Assembly: GCA_000231825.2 (NCBI GenBank)
Contig: JH720383.1
Location: forward strand, 212,569 to 276,568
DNA: 64,000 nucleotides
Reading direction: 5' to 3'
DNA from: Tetrahymena elliotti 4EA
Lineage: Eukaryota > Ciliophora > Oligohymenophorea > Hymenostomatida > Tetrahymenidae
In this document: piece after piece, positions 48,901-61,565 of the stretch
How the letters are laid out: every line of letters starts with the position of its first letter
Position numbering within the stretch: the first letter of the stretch is position 1
Translations under genes and position numbers: made by a program
Notes under the pieces: generated by a model
What the model saw: the letters and a program-made list of their open reading frames with translations, nothing else
Databases searched by the model: none
What the model was told of the DNA's origin: nothing

Positions 48901-51900
48901 TCCAGTTCTTACATTCAATTAAATATATAGGAAGTGTATAAAATAAGCTTCTTACTTGAGTACCATTTAATCTTTAATAAGTTATTTCTTTATCAAAATT
49001 TTTATAAATAGCAGAAATGGTTTAATTTTAATAAAACCCGTGATTATGAAAAGTAAACAGCATACTTTCAGCAGTTTCGTTTGAAATATATTCTTTAATG
49101 ATTAATTTAGAAGAGAGATATTCAATATTCTCATTAAATTTTTTATTATGATTTAGTAAATAAGTAGGAGAGAATAATTCTTTAATGTATTCTTCTTGCT
49201 TGTATTTCATTTTTTAAATAATTCCAATAATTTTATCTGGTCTCTATTTCAAATACTATATAATTTTTGAAAATGTGGAGGAATCTATTTAAGAAGAATT
49301 ATCTTGATAAACTTCTTATTCATTTTAATCTTTTTCATTTAAATTTTTTAAAAATTATTCATAAGAAATTTCAGAGTTTTACACATAAAATACATCCTTT
49401 GAATAGTATATTTCTAAGCATGTGTCAAATAGCTATTCAATTTAAAAATTATTAGAATTGAGCAATGCTGGAGAACCAAATAAAACCTTCAAACTTTTAT
49501 TTTGAGGAAGGGCGATTTAATAATTACCATATTTTTGTTTGTTTGGTTCTTCTTTATGAGTTAAAAGATTATAAGAATGCTCTTTCTTAAATTTACTCAT
49601 TTTTTTTTGGTTCTTTTCTATTAATTGCTCTAATTTTTATGCATACTCTTGTTGTTTTTTGATAAACTTTTCAGATTATAAGCTTTCCTTAACAACTTTA
49701 ATTTACTTTCGAGGTAGTTAATTTTCTTAATTTGCTATTAAACCTGTTACATATCTTTTTATAAAGAAGTGTGCTAGCTAATATCTGAATTCCTCACTAA
49801 CTCTTTAAATCCATTACTGAATTTAACCAAATTATTCATTTTTCTCTAATTTTTTCAGGATCAAAAATGCCTCTTAATCTTCTTTTACTATGTTTTTTAG
49901 ATTCTCTATTTATGAATGCTATTATTTATCTTTAACTATGAAAGATTATTATTAAAATATAAGCTTGTATTATTGTAGATTTAAATTGTAGAATCTAAGA
50001 AGCTATTATATTTAATATTAGTACACTTAACTATAAGAAAAGAGTTTTTAAGCCCATTTAGGCTTACCTAAATCTATGCAGATCATAATTATTCTGGCTA
50101 GAGTGCTATTTCTTATTTTTGAGCTTAAAACTTCAATACATTTTTTAAAGTAATCTTTATTAGTTATTAATAGGGATTAAGAATCTCCTTATTAGCCATT
50201 TTTAATATTCTACTATTATTAATTACCATTGTTTATTTTGTATTATTTCTTTTCTTTTAGCTTCTTACTTAGCTCAGAGTAAAATACTCCAGCATGAGTT
50301 TTGTTATCATTTATTTTTTCCCAAAGATCTGGCCAGTTTTGGCTAAAAATATATCTTTTATTTTATCTGCTTAATCTCCTACTATTATTTGAGCTGCTTT
50401 CTATCATATACAATGACCATTCATAAGTCTTTGTGAAATGTTTAACCTTTGCTTTTACACATAATATATCAAACATTAATTAGCTAATTTTGAGTTTTTT
50501 CTTTTCACCTTGAGAATTATTATTTGCATCATTATCATTCTCTTAAGTTATTTCAATCTAATTAAAATCTAAGTTAGCAAAGATATTTTACTCTATGAGT
50601 TTATGATTATAACGTCTAAAACACTTTTAGATAGTAATAAAAAATAATTCAAAATAAATTTATAAAATAAAAATGTATACAAGCATCTAAATGAGTTTGC
50701 CTGGAGGAATCAATTCTTAGTCTAAAATAACTTAGATCATAGCTGTAGATGGATTAATTTTAAGCACCCTGCACCATCTTAAAAAGGTATTCATCTCAAA
50801 ATAGTATTCCGAAAGAATTCTGAAATTTTCGGCTGCATTTCCCTCAATGATTTGATACAAAAAAAGCTCTAAAAGACTTTTAGTCATGAATTCAGATTCA
50901 TTTAATCTCTCAAGAAGGTTTTTGAATTGCTCTTTATTGCTATCATCTTTAGCTATTTAAAATGGGATATTGGTTAAATGATTGCAGTACTTTTAAATCA
51001 TCAATTTTTTGAATTCTTCTTTAGTCTGGAACCATTTGGAATTTTTTAGGATTGGTGAACTTTCATCATATCTTGTAAAAGGTCTAAATTATATTTCTAC
51101 TATCACTAAGAAACCTAATTTATCTAAATCTAAAATGAATTCAGAATTTTTCACATTATGAGTTTGCTTGAAGTGGAAAATAAAATTCTTATCTAACTTT
51201 TTAAGTTTTTCAAACAAAAGTTATTTTTTTGCTTGGTAGTTTTCTAAATTGCAAAAAAAGTGCTTTTAAGCTTAATAGTCATTAAAATAAAAAGAACTGT
51301 ACTAGCCAGGCTTTTCACTTTTTGTAAAGAGTCTTGAAAAATATTTAGAAATTTATCTATCCTAATTTGGATTGAAAATTTTATCTATTAAATTAAAATA
51401 TTTTAATAATATGCTAAATATAAATAATTCAAAATATTTACTTGACCATTTGATATCATCTTAACTAGGCATACTTACTTAACTTTTTGGTAGAGGTTCT
51501 GTCATTTTAAGCACTTCTTCGCTTCTTAATTTTTTCTTTATTTGTCTTAATGCAATTAAACTTTGTAAAGTTTATTTCTTTTTTATTTTGGAGTTTTTAT
51601 TTGTTAAAATGCTACTCTCTTGATATGAAGTGTCACTCTCTAGCCTTTTTCTCACATACCAATCATAAATTGGGTGATTTTAATCTACAAATTTGTGTAT
51701 TAAGAATCTATTCTTTTCTACAAACCATTATAATTATTTTAAATTCATAGTTTTATACCCTTGTATAAAGTAGTATTCATCATCTAATAAATTTTACATT
51801 AATTTGTCATAAATTTGTTTCATATCGACATATTTTGCAATAGCTGGAGGGTATTTGTAGATTAACTAAAATATTGGTACTTTATTAATTAAGAATTGCA

Positions 51901-54353
51901 TCACTTCAAAATTTTAAGTGCAAGAGTTTATTATTGGTAACAATTCATTTCTTATGAATTATACAGAATCATCTTATTCTTCAAATGTAGGTATAATTAA
52001 ATTTAAAGTCGAAAATTTAATTTTTCTGATGTTGGTCTTCAAGAAGTAGGTTAATGGATATAAACCATTTTTATTTTTAGCATTTTTCAGCTAGTTTACA
52101 ATTTCTTATCCTAATAATCCAAGAATATCTTCTGAATTAGCTAATTTTTTATTCTAATAGAGGGAGTGCAAAATATTATCACCTTAATCATTTACAAACT
52201 CTTTTACTGAATCAATACCAGCTTATTTGACATAATCTAAAATTTAATCTGAATTAGCAATCTTAAATAGTAATTAGCCTGGGGTATTTCCTGATGAATC
52301 TTTTTAAGTAAACAATACAAAAGTCTCGTCATACCTTCTGATAATATCATCTATCTGTTTTAAATTAATTTTTTATATAAAATAATAGAAAATATGTTAC
52401 ATTCTGCTTATTTTGAATGAGATTGTGGAGGATATTGTGAAAACGAATATCTTCTTTATTTTATTTAGTAGCTTTTTTTCCTCCTTAAATTTTAGAAGAA
52501 CCGAAAAATAGAGATTAAAACTTATTGTTTTCAAATTTATCAGGTAAGACAAATTTTTTAAAATATAAGTCTCTATAGTATTCTAAACCTAAGTCAATAT
52601 TATCTATGTTTTCTTCTTTTTCTATCATCAATTTTTAAAAGATATTCTTTGAAAATTCAAGCTCTGCCAAATTCTTGAAATCACAAACTTCATTAAAAAA
52701 ATTAAATTTAAAATTATCAACAAAAGAAAAAATATTACACTAATTTAAAATATCTAAATATGATTTGCTTCTTTATCTTAGAATAAGAGAAAATTATAAC
52801 TCATCATTTCCATAAGTTGGAATGTAATCTAGTTTCCTATCTTGAATAAAAAAGAATTCTGATATTTGTATTTCCTTTTGTTCTAAGAGTCTTTTTTGTA
52901 GCTCAAGGAAAAATTTTTTATCTTTTTCAAATCTAAATGAAACTTTTTAAAATCCATTAAAGATTTCAATTGAGGCGTATTTAAAGAATCCTTCTTTATT
53001 TGTCAAGCTTTAATCAGAAACTAATTTATTTTTTTAACATTAAAAAAAGAATCATCAACTCGAAAATGTCAAAATAAATGTAATTTTATTAATTTACAAA
53101 TTTCTGTAAATAAGAAGTTCATGAGAGGAATATCTCTAATAATAATAGAAAGAGATATGATTGATTCTTGATAAACAGGATCATAAGTAGTTAGGATTCT
53201 ATATAGCTTACTTGGGTCAGTAACTTTGAGCTATCTCATAGCCTCTATTGCATCATGACTAAATTATGAGTTTCTAAACTTTTGCCTAAGTTATATTTAA
53301 AAGTGAGACTATTTTTTACGACAGAACCCACTAGAAGTTGAGAGTTATGTTGACATATTACTGCTTGAGGATGCTGAAGAGGGTCTACTGCTATTTAAAA
53401 CATCTTAAACATTGTCTTTTTCTAAAAAAACAATTTCAAGATAAAATTAAGACATTTCAAGGTAGTCTATTTTATTCATGTATTACTTTCCAGTTAATAC
53501 GCCTTTGTTTTCGAAATCAAATTTAATGATATCTCCAGCCTCTATTTCAAACATAGAAAAATGGATTATTTTTCCTTTTGTAGGTTTATTAATATGGCCC
53601 ATAATTTTATTAATTTTTTCTATCTCTGGGTAACCCTCATCAATTAATACTTCATTAAATCTTTCTCTCAACATATTAATTTTCCCTTTTTTCTTTATAA
53701 CGGGGTTGCTAATTTACCCAACTATAATTCCTTCATCAATCTGAATATCATCATAAATGTCAGAAACCATAGAGTCTAAACTACTTAACATCATTTCTCT
53801 GTCATCTGGTTCTTCTGTCTTTCCATTAAACCAGGATTAATCAGCAAATAATTTCTTAGCCTTTTCTATTAAAAAATAAATAATTGATATTAAAGTAATA
53901 AGTAATTGAAATAATTATTAATCTTTTCTTCAACTTCTACTAATAATATAACTTGTTAATATTGTTACTTTGACTATGATGAAAGCAAGGGCAACCAATA
54001 GAAAAATGAGCTTCATCAAATTCTTTATTTCTTTACATTAAATTTCTCAGCTTTTTAATTGAGCTTAACTTATTAGTTAATGGACCATAAACATTGCTAA
54101 AATACTCCTATGTGGTTGGTGGAAAGTCTTTTTTTTACATTTCTTCCAACTTTCTTTTTTAAATCTCCAACTCTTTTTACACATTTTACTTGAATTCCAA
54201 AAGGTTGATTCTTTTTACCGAAGAGTTACTACTACTATTTTTACTTAACTACAAAGTAGATAGCTTAGATCCTTCCTTGATAGGTTAAAGAGCTCTGATA
54301 TTAGAATTTTTTATTTAAGAATTTGAAAGACTCTAAGAAAAGCTGTTCCTCAT
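42906..54353 (-). CDS. Giant protein of 3682 residues, unclassified, ankyrin-like segment
   Basis: ATG 54353 (MRNSFSQSLSNSQIKNSN), TGA 42906-42908. Six introns (53866-53968, 53021-53097, 52355-52400, 51385-51441, 50624-50680, 44430-44488) each keep phase and leave exactly 3683 codons, so this is one gene rather than several. The first about 130 residues are Ser-rich and coiled, with CPCFHHSQ. Residues about 620-800 contain ankyrin-like repeats (DSSGNTPGQLLFKIANSDQI, DQGDNILHSLYQ, NKNGLYPLTYFL). Most of the rest is helical, charged and Gln/Asn-rich with few low-complexity runs, for example around KTYEWSLYMIESSS, HKYGFEYIMIKFTT and a Lys-rich stretch (KKLKKQKKQKK) near residue 3,250. The end has CGLYSINHLTHL then a beta-rich tail. 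I find no kinase, ATPase, ubiquitin-ligase or protease motif and no membrane helix. The function is unknown; the size suggests a scaffold. Confidence 0.8.
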
Positions 54354-55261
54354 AAAAGTAAATTAAAAATAGTCTTTCTTTTTGTTTTGTAAATTATTAA
54401 TAATTTTTTTACTTTAATTAAATGAAAAATGTGTTTTTTTAAATATTGAATGGATATTTCTAATTAAATTAGTTTTGATAATTGTAATATTATTTCTTCT
54501 TGCCTTAAAAAAATAGTTCGACTTAACTCAGTCGGATCTAATTAATTTTTTTTATTTCGTTTTTCAATAGTAAAATCTTCTAAGATTTTATTAAGTTTTA
54601 TTTTGATTTTTTTGCGCATGATTATTTAAATCTTAGTTCATCAATCTAATATTTAAAACAAGATCAAAAGAAGACTCCTTTTTTCTTGACTGTAACTATG
54701 GATGGGATAAAAATTCAAATACACTCCCTATTTCTCTACATCTTCTATGAAAATTGAAAAATATTTAGATTTTAAAATTATAAAATTCTTTTTAAGTAAA
54801 TTCCAACTAAAATATGATGAAATACCCACGCTTTTAATTGTTTTATTACTAAATTAGTTTTAGTTAATAATTCAAAATATTGGTTTAAAAATACATTTAG
54901 TATAGCATTACCTTTTTTCCATCTAATGAAACGGTAAAAAACTTAAGGATTACAAGGTAAAAAAATAAATAACCTTCTATAAATAAATGAAATTCTTACA
55001 TCTAGATAAGGGATAGAATGTAAATTAATTTAAATGACAGATTAAAATTGACAAAACTTTTCACAGTAATCCTATCTAAAAAAAGTTTAAATCTTTAATC
55101 ATTCAAAATAATAACAATAATCAACAATTATCTATCTATAATAAATAATTAAGTTTTTTTGTTTGTTAATAGTTCTTAGTAACGCTCAGATAGATAATCT
55201 AATTAAACAAAAAATTAAATAATAGTAAGAAGAATAAAGATATCAGTATTTATTTAAAGAA
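54354..55261. promoter_or_regulatory. Divergent intergenic region (promoters of giant gene and TPR gene)
   Basis: About 900 bases separate the start of the giant - strand gene from the start of the + strand TPR gene, so both promoters lie here. A less AT-rich patch (GTTCGACTTAACTCAGTCGG, about 54516) stands out but cannot be folded into a tRNA. No coding frame. Confidence 0.45.
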
Positions 55262-58200
55262 ATGGCTGCCCCTCCTTAAAGAGATATTCTTAAAGAGCTA
55301 TATGCAGAATAGGTAAATTTAAGACTAGCTGGCAAGCAAAAAGAAGCTCTTGAAATTTTAGAAAAAATGATTGCAGAGCAATTAGGTTAGTAATACGATT
55401 TGATTAGAGAAAAGGCTCATTGTCTTTATGAAATGGGTGATGATAGAGAGTGCTTAGAATAAGCTATTACATAATATAGGCTTGCTATTGATTTATATCC
55501 AGCTAACAAGGATCTAACATAGTAACAGAAGATGGATTTATCAAATACTTATGTAGGCTTAGCTAGAACTTACTCCTAGTTAGGAAACTAAGAAGAAGCA
55601 CTCATTTTACTAATAAGAGCAAAAGAAGTATGCCCAGAAAATAAAGACCGTATTATGATTGAAAAAGCTTTAGTTCTCTATAAGCAATAGAATTTAATAA
55701 AAGCATAAGAATAGCTTCTTAAAGTTGCTTAATCTTCAAATGTAAAAATAAAGCAGGAAGCTTACTATAGATTAGGATTTATTTCAGAAAATCCAAAATA
55801 ATAGCTTGAATTTTATTTGAAGGCTGATTAAGATGACCATATTATTCTTTTTAACATGGGAAATTGTTATATGAGACTGTTTAATTTTAATGCTGCAATA
55901 GAAAAATATACTTTTGCATTGTAGATAAAAAGAGATCCTAAATATGTATACAATCTTGCAAAGTGCTTTGAAATTAATGGATAATATGAAGATGCTATAG
56001 AAACTTATATGAAGGCTCTCAGTTTTGATTGGTTTTCTAAAGTAATAAAAGTCCTAATTTAACTCTACTAAACATCAGATCCTACAATAGCAGAAAAATA
56101 TGAAGAAAAAATGAATGAATACAAGAAATCATTAGTAGAAACTACTAAAGAGTAATTTAAATTTAAGTTTATTAAATAAAAGATATTCTGTTGAAATAAA
56201 TTTATTATTAATACGTTTTTTAAATAAAAAAGAAAAGAATTGAAGTCTCTCTTTAGTATTGGAAATTGCTTTTTACATATGAAGTTATATGATACAGCAT
56301 TATAATTTTATAATGATGTCTTAGAAGGAACATAAGAAATTGACATTAGCGAAAAACCATTAATTTATTTTAATAAAGGTATATGCTTATATTAGGTCAA
56401 AAAGATAGATGAAGCTTATTAGTGTTATGAAGAATCACTTAAACTAAATTCTAATTTGAAGAGTAATTATTTCTAAATGGGAAATATAAAAGTAGATAAA
56501 AAACAGTATTTAGAAGCAAAGAAATTATTTTAATCCAGTTTAAAAATGGATGGTAATGGCAGATTAATAGAAAGAGAGCATATCTATAATGCTAAAGTAA
56601 AAAGTAATTTAGGTTTATGCTGGTAAAAGTTGAAAAATACAGAGGAAGCAGAAAAGTGTTTAAATGAAGCTTTTGAACTCGATCCACAGAACTATTAAAT
56701 TCTTTGCAACTTGGGAGTCTTAAAAATAAAACAACAAAATGCAGAAGAAGCTGGAAGGTTATTTAAATAAGCTTTAGAGGTGCAAAAAGAATCTTAACTT
56801 CCTGACAATTAGGTAAATATAATTTTCATCATTAAAATTTGTTGAAAAATTATTCTAAAATTCAATAGAGAGCAGATAATTTTGTAGCAATAGGATCTCT
56901 TAATAGAATATCAGATATGATGAGAAAATTACCTAAAACTCTTAATGAAGAGTCTAGAAAAATGATAATGAGCACTGTTAGTAATGATTAAGAAGGATCT
57001 GCTTAGGAATAAACTGATAAAGATGTATTAGAAAGTCTTTTGGGAATACTTGATGTATCAAGAAAGGCTTAAAAATCAATTGATGAAATCAAAGTAATCT
57101 AAGAAGAAAGCTTAAAAAAAGTAAATTTACTTGAATAAGAAGTATAAAAAATTTAAAAACATCAATAAGAAATGGATAAGAATTATGAAGATTTAAAAAA
57201 AATGTTCTAAGATTTTGAGAAAAGGGATTAGGGTACTGAAAGTGAATATGATAGACTAAAGAAAGAAGAAATAAATGAAATGGCTGAAATTTACAAAGAT
57301 GAGTTCTTAAATGAATATTACTATGGCATGCTTATGGGATTCAAAGAAGTTTATGATATTGCATCATCAATAAAAGCAAGTAATTTCTTTCAAATATATT
57401 ATTAAGGTTTCATTTATTCTAAAAAATAAATTTTCATTTATTCACAATAAGTCATCATTTTAACAAATACATATGTTTCTACCATATTATAATAGTTTTT
57501 TTTAATAATTTTTAAAATTTTATTTTTTGTTACAAAATTGGTTTGAGTAAAAATAAATAGGATAGATATTTTGTTTCAAATATCTTTATTTTATGGACTT
57601 TAATTGTTTTTTATTTTAATAAATTAAATTTTATTTTAAATTATTTAGATAGTATCTTTGATCTTAAGTTGAAAGGTAGTTCAGCTGTTGGTTTGGCTTC
57701 TACGGCTCTTAAATTTGTACCATTTGTTGGAGGCTTTCTTTCAGAAAAGGTTAAAGATTTTGAATAGGTTTTTAAAGAAAGATAATTAGAAACAAAGGCT
57801 GCTATTCTTTTTGCATTCTTTCCTTAGAATTTAATTTATGATATGTTTTCTTAATTTGTTTCAAGAAAAATAACATTAAAAATGAGAAAATTTAAAGATG
57901 AATACTATAAATCATTGAATGAAGAAGATAAGAAAAAAGGATTTGTTGTAAGAGTTTATTAGATATTAAAATTATTTAATTGATAACTTATTCATATCAT
58001 TTAAAAGGAAAAATGTAAGGGCTTCTTTACTTGGATTAAAAATAAAGTTTCTTAAGTAAAACAATCTGTTATGACTTTTGTGACAAGTGTTCCTGATTTT
58101 GAATAATCTGAAATAAGAACACTTGCCCAATCTGAAGTTTCAGAGGCATTTATATACTTCTTTAAGTTTATGATGGGTATAGCTAAGGAGAAAAATGAAA

Positions 58201-58430
58201 AAAAACTAGTTTAAACTTTAATTCATCCTACAAAAATATCAACTTTTTTCATATTTATTCTAGAAAAAACAAACAAGCATGGAGATTTCATTTAAAAAGA
58301 AGACACTCCAAAATAAGAAACTGGAGCAGAGGAAGGAGTAAAAGATATTTAAATTACATTTGAAAACTCTGAGGCCTACAAAAATATTTAAGAAAGCTTA
58401 ATGGCATTAATATAAAATAAAAAGAATTGA
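55262..58430 (+). CDS. TPR-repeat protein with a conserved C-terminal helical domain
   Basis: Introns 56152-56232, 56813-56868, 57380-57648 and 57948-58007 leave 901 codons (900 residues). The N-terminal about 510 residues are tetratricopeptide repeats: e.g. YVGLARTYSQLGNQEEALIL, LFNMGNCYMRLFNFNAAIEKY, YNLAKCFEINGQYEDAIETY and NLGVLKIKQQNAEEAGRLF. TPRs form a superhelix for peptide or protein binding. A coiled-coil stretch follows (residues about 560-660, EEESLKKVNLLEQEVQKIQK). Next is a domain with LKGSSAVGLASTALKFVPFV and GGFLSEKVKDFEQVF that I cannot place; it has a Gly/Ala-rich amphipathic helix. The acidic tail ends ESLMALIQNKKN. The third intron, at 269 bases, is the longest I measured here. 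Probably an adaptor; no enzymatic motif. Confidence 0.85.
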
Positions 58431-58828
58431 CTAAACATTGATTCATTAATTAAATAAATACTTTAATATAATCAATAAATCAATCCACAACATTTATATA
58501 TATCCTACACAACTAAATAAAAGAGTATGTAGTTTTTCATTTAATGTGTCTATATTAGCAAATCTTTACTTCATTTTATCCTAACATTTATTAAGTGAAT
58601 AAATAATTCTAATAATCTTTACAACAATATTTATATTTATCCTTCATGACACATATATTAAAAATATTCTATAGTTTTTGGTTAAATATTTCTATTTTCT
58701 CATGTCTTTATGGTATTTTAAACAAATATTAATGAAGTAAATAAAGAAAAGCTATCAAATCAATCAATGAATCAATGCAACAATATTTATATTTATCCTA
58801 GTGACTACATAAAAAGAGTCTGGGTTTT
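58431..58828. repeat. Convergent spacer made of diverged ~120-160-base direct repeats
   Basis: Three related blocks follow one another, at about 58455-58575, 58600-58720 and 58755-58880. Each has (CAATCAATnAATCAAT) or TCTTTA, then CAACAnTTATATnTATCCT, an 'ACTACATAAAA' or 'ACACATATAT' element, (G)TAGTTTTT or GGGTTTTTCATTAAATG, then TCTTTACnTCATTTTA. The last block runs into the 3' end of the gene ending at 58829. They look like old tandem duplications, not an active mobile element: no terminal inverted repeats or transposase are seen. Confidence 0.6.
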
Positions 58829-59935
58829 TCATTAAATGCTTCTGTATTAACATGTCTTTACCTCATTTTAATCTTAAATTTTTTCTTCAGCTTTGATTTT
58901 GTTAAAGCTTTCATTATAAAATTTTTACATAAATATTTCACTCTAAATTGAATATTCAAAATCCTCATCCATAAATTGCATGAATTATTTATACCTCATA
59001 TCAGAATTCCTTTATTCAGTAACTAATTTCTCATGAAAAGAGTTAATTTGATACACACTATGCATAATGAGTTCATACTAATCGCTTTCTTATTCATAAT
59101 TATATTATAAGTGAGATGGAAGATTTATCTTAATTTTCTTTGCTTCAATAGAGCATTCAACTGTAATACCATCATATGTATGTAGCTAGAAATTTCTAAT
59201 TAATTTATAATCAGAAATTTACATTAAAAACTCCAAATAAAGTGATTAAATTAATATTCTAGACTCAAAAGTAAACATATTCAGTCTTCCTTTTTTAAGT
59301 GAAATCCTTTTTATTTATTCTGTATCTGATCCTAAAAACCTTATAAGCTTCTTACTCTTGATCACATTTATTAAGCTCCATGATTTTTGTGGTAAAGAAT
59401 AGCTGTACCATGCTATCAAATCATAAGAAGCTTTATTTTATCCTGAGAAGTATATTTATTCCAAATATTTTGTAATAAAATATCTTCTTTCTTTAATTAT
59501 TGCATTTAAATCTTCAATTTTTGAATAACTATTAATTATTTACTCAGCTTTCAATGTCACCTCATTATGGTATTCAATGAATTGAAAAAGAAGCTAAGCA
59601 AACTAGCGAAATAGGTTAAGTGGCTAGCTATTAAGAATAGTTGCAACTTAAAAAAGATTTGGATTAGTTTAATCTGATTCTTGCTTGATATGAAAGGATA
59701 TAATTTACTAAGTACTCTCTACTGCATAAGTGGGCTTTAAATAATGTATAATGTTAAATCCTTTTAGTTAGCCTTTTTCTTCATTTAATTCTAGAAGTAA
59801 ATCTCCATAAGTTAATAGAGAATTAGTTAATACAATAGGATTACATATTTATACAACTTTAAGCTAATTTTCTTATTTTTTACTATTTTCTTATTTATTA
59901 ATATGATTTTCAATAACCTAAGATTCGTTAATCAT
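58829..59935 (-). CDS. Hypothetical protein, 368 residues
   Basis: Intronless frame from ATG 59935 (MINESQVIENHINKQE) to TGA 58829-58831. After a Gln/Asn-rich start, the body is well-mixed globular sequence (LTNSLLTYGDLLLELNEEKG, FISLK-free but with KNLFRQFAQLLFQFIEYH-like helical parts, then SYDLIAWYSYSLPQKSW, KKLIRFLGSDTEQIKRIS, FQLHTYDGITVECSIE). No membrane helix, coiled coil or catalytic motif is visible and I recognise no family. The last about 15 codons fall inside the third copy of the neighbouring direct repeat, so the C-terminus (EVKTCQYRSIQ) may have been shaped by repeat expansion. Confidence 0.6.
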
Positions 59936-60131
59936 ATTACTTTTGTTTTACATTAAGCTTTAATTGAAATAATTGCATATTTTTGATTAAATAATTATAT
60001 AAATTACTATTATAATATAATTGATAATAAAACAATTAAAATAAATAAACAAACATAAATAAAGATTCTATCTATGTTAACCACCATCACAATACACATA
60101 TTTTATAATTTAATATTTTAATAATTATCTT

Positions 60132-60542
60132 ATGTTTAAGCAATCAAAAGTATTTATTATTATAAACTCAAGCTTCAAATTATATATCAAAAAAGGTTTG
60201 AATTGGACTAAAGATGAGTTCCTTAGAAATATATTTTTAGAAAGCAGTCATTTAATATAATGTTCTTTTTCTGCTTAAAATATAATCAGAAATAAATATT
60301 TTTTATTCAAATCTATTCATTAGCCTGTTACAAGTCATCGTAAAGGATGTTAAATATTATAAGCTAAATAAAGTTTCAAAAACTTATTTAATAGATAGGG
60401 GATCAGCAGAAAGCCTATTAAGTTTAAGATTTTAAATATATTATATAAACAATGTAAAATAATTATTTACAGTAAAGATGCTTAGAAGTCTATATTTGAG
60501 ATTTAAGAAAAGAAACTGAAATATTTAAGGATTTATTTTTGA
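60132..60542 (+). CDS. Possible hypothetical protein, 136 residues
   Basis: ATG 60132 to TGA 60540-60542. The product begins MFKQSKVFIIINSSFKLYIK and continues with a basic, Lys/Asn/Ile-rich sequence (GLNWTKDEFLRNIFLESSHL, then HRKGCQILQAKQSFKNLF). The first half has mixed residues typical of coding sequence; the second half is less convincing. Only one stop codon exists in this code, so chance frames of this length are common. No homologue is recognised. Confidence 0.35.
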
Positions 60543-60612
60543 ATCTGTAACATCGAAAACTCTCTATTAAATAATAAAGTATAATAGTTTATATCAATTA
60601 GCTTCTTTAATA

Positions 60613-61260
60613 TCAATTTTACTATATGTTATAATTCAGGCTAGTCAATGTTGTATTTTAAACTAATTCACCTTCTCCAAACACTATCCCTGAAACTGCA
60701 TTATTTCTTTAAAAATATAAGATATGTAAAAGTTTTTTAGAAAATATAATTTACCTTGAAATAATTTAAACATTTTCTAAACTTTTATTTTAGTTGATTG
60801 AAATCAGTAATTCTTTGATAAGTTGCTTGATAAAGTTTGATCTAAAATAATTATTTAATAAATATTCTCTCATACCATTTATATCTTGTAATTAAATACC
60901 TTGAAAATAGCTATAATTTTTTCAGTTTTTTATGACTCTTTACGGCTTCACATATTGGTAAAATTCCTTCACCTATAACATTATCACTTTTCAAACAAAA
61001 TAATTAACTTAATTTTAGTATTTTAAATCCCTATACCTAATATCTAAAAAAAGGGTTTCTAAAGTAGCAGCCTAGCTTAGTAATAAGCTTAAATCATTTC
61101 CTATTGATGTGTCTAACTTATTATAACTTTCAAAATCTTTTAACAAAAATAAATTAATAAATTGTGTTACTATAAATTGATGCTCAAAGAGTTTAAATTT
61201 GTGCATTGCTAAATCTGCTAACTTATTGCTCGAAAGTTAGTAGGATTTAAAGAAGTCTAC
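60613..61260 (-). CDS. Leucine-rich-repeat-like protein, 5' end uncertain
   Basis: TGA at 60613-60615. Reading upward, at least four exons join in phase: one with FKSYQLSSNKLADLAMHKFK and LSLLLSQAATLETLFLDI, then SDNVIGEGILPICEAVKSHK, then SNFIKQLIKELLISINQNKS and finally NNAVSGIVFGEGELVQNTTL. The spliced segment TLETLFLDISDNVIGEGI follows the ciliate LRR pattern L-x-x-L-x-L-x-I-S-x-N-x-I-G-x-x-G. The spacing between repeats is irregular, so the repeats are degenerate. The start is unclear: the first internal ATG is at 61205, but the same frame stays open to about 61440. It may be a remnant of a longer LRR gene. Confidence 0.5.
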
Positions 61261-61565
61261 CTAATTAAATAAATAAGCAAAATTAGTTGATTGAATTTTG
61301 TTCTTTAATATTAAAGAGTAAAAAATGTAAAAATAGTATTGCGAAAAAGAGTTACTCGAAATTAAAGTTTAATTTATTCCATGAATCTAATCTTTATGAA
61401 AGAGCTGAAGATATTAGTAAAAGAGCTGTTTCAGAATTTTCCTATTACCTAAAAAATATTTTAATTAAAAAATAACAAACAAAACAAAATAAATACTTCA
61501 AAATGATAGTAAATGAAGTTAATTAAGATGCATTGCTGAAGAATGTTTATAAATGTGAAAGCTCT

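Noticed and set aside
42906..54353. Splitting the 11.4-kb region into several genes
   Set aside because: No internal in-frame TGA was found and all six introns preserve phase, with an exact codon total.
54510..54545. GC-richer patch that might be a tRNA
   Set aside because: No acceptor stem, T-loop consensus or anticodon arm can be formed around it.
61287..61475. + strand frame with protein-like stretch KRAVSEFSYYLKN
   Set aside because: There is no ATG start and a better-supported LRR-like frame runs just downstream on the other strand; kept only as a comment on the tangled segment.
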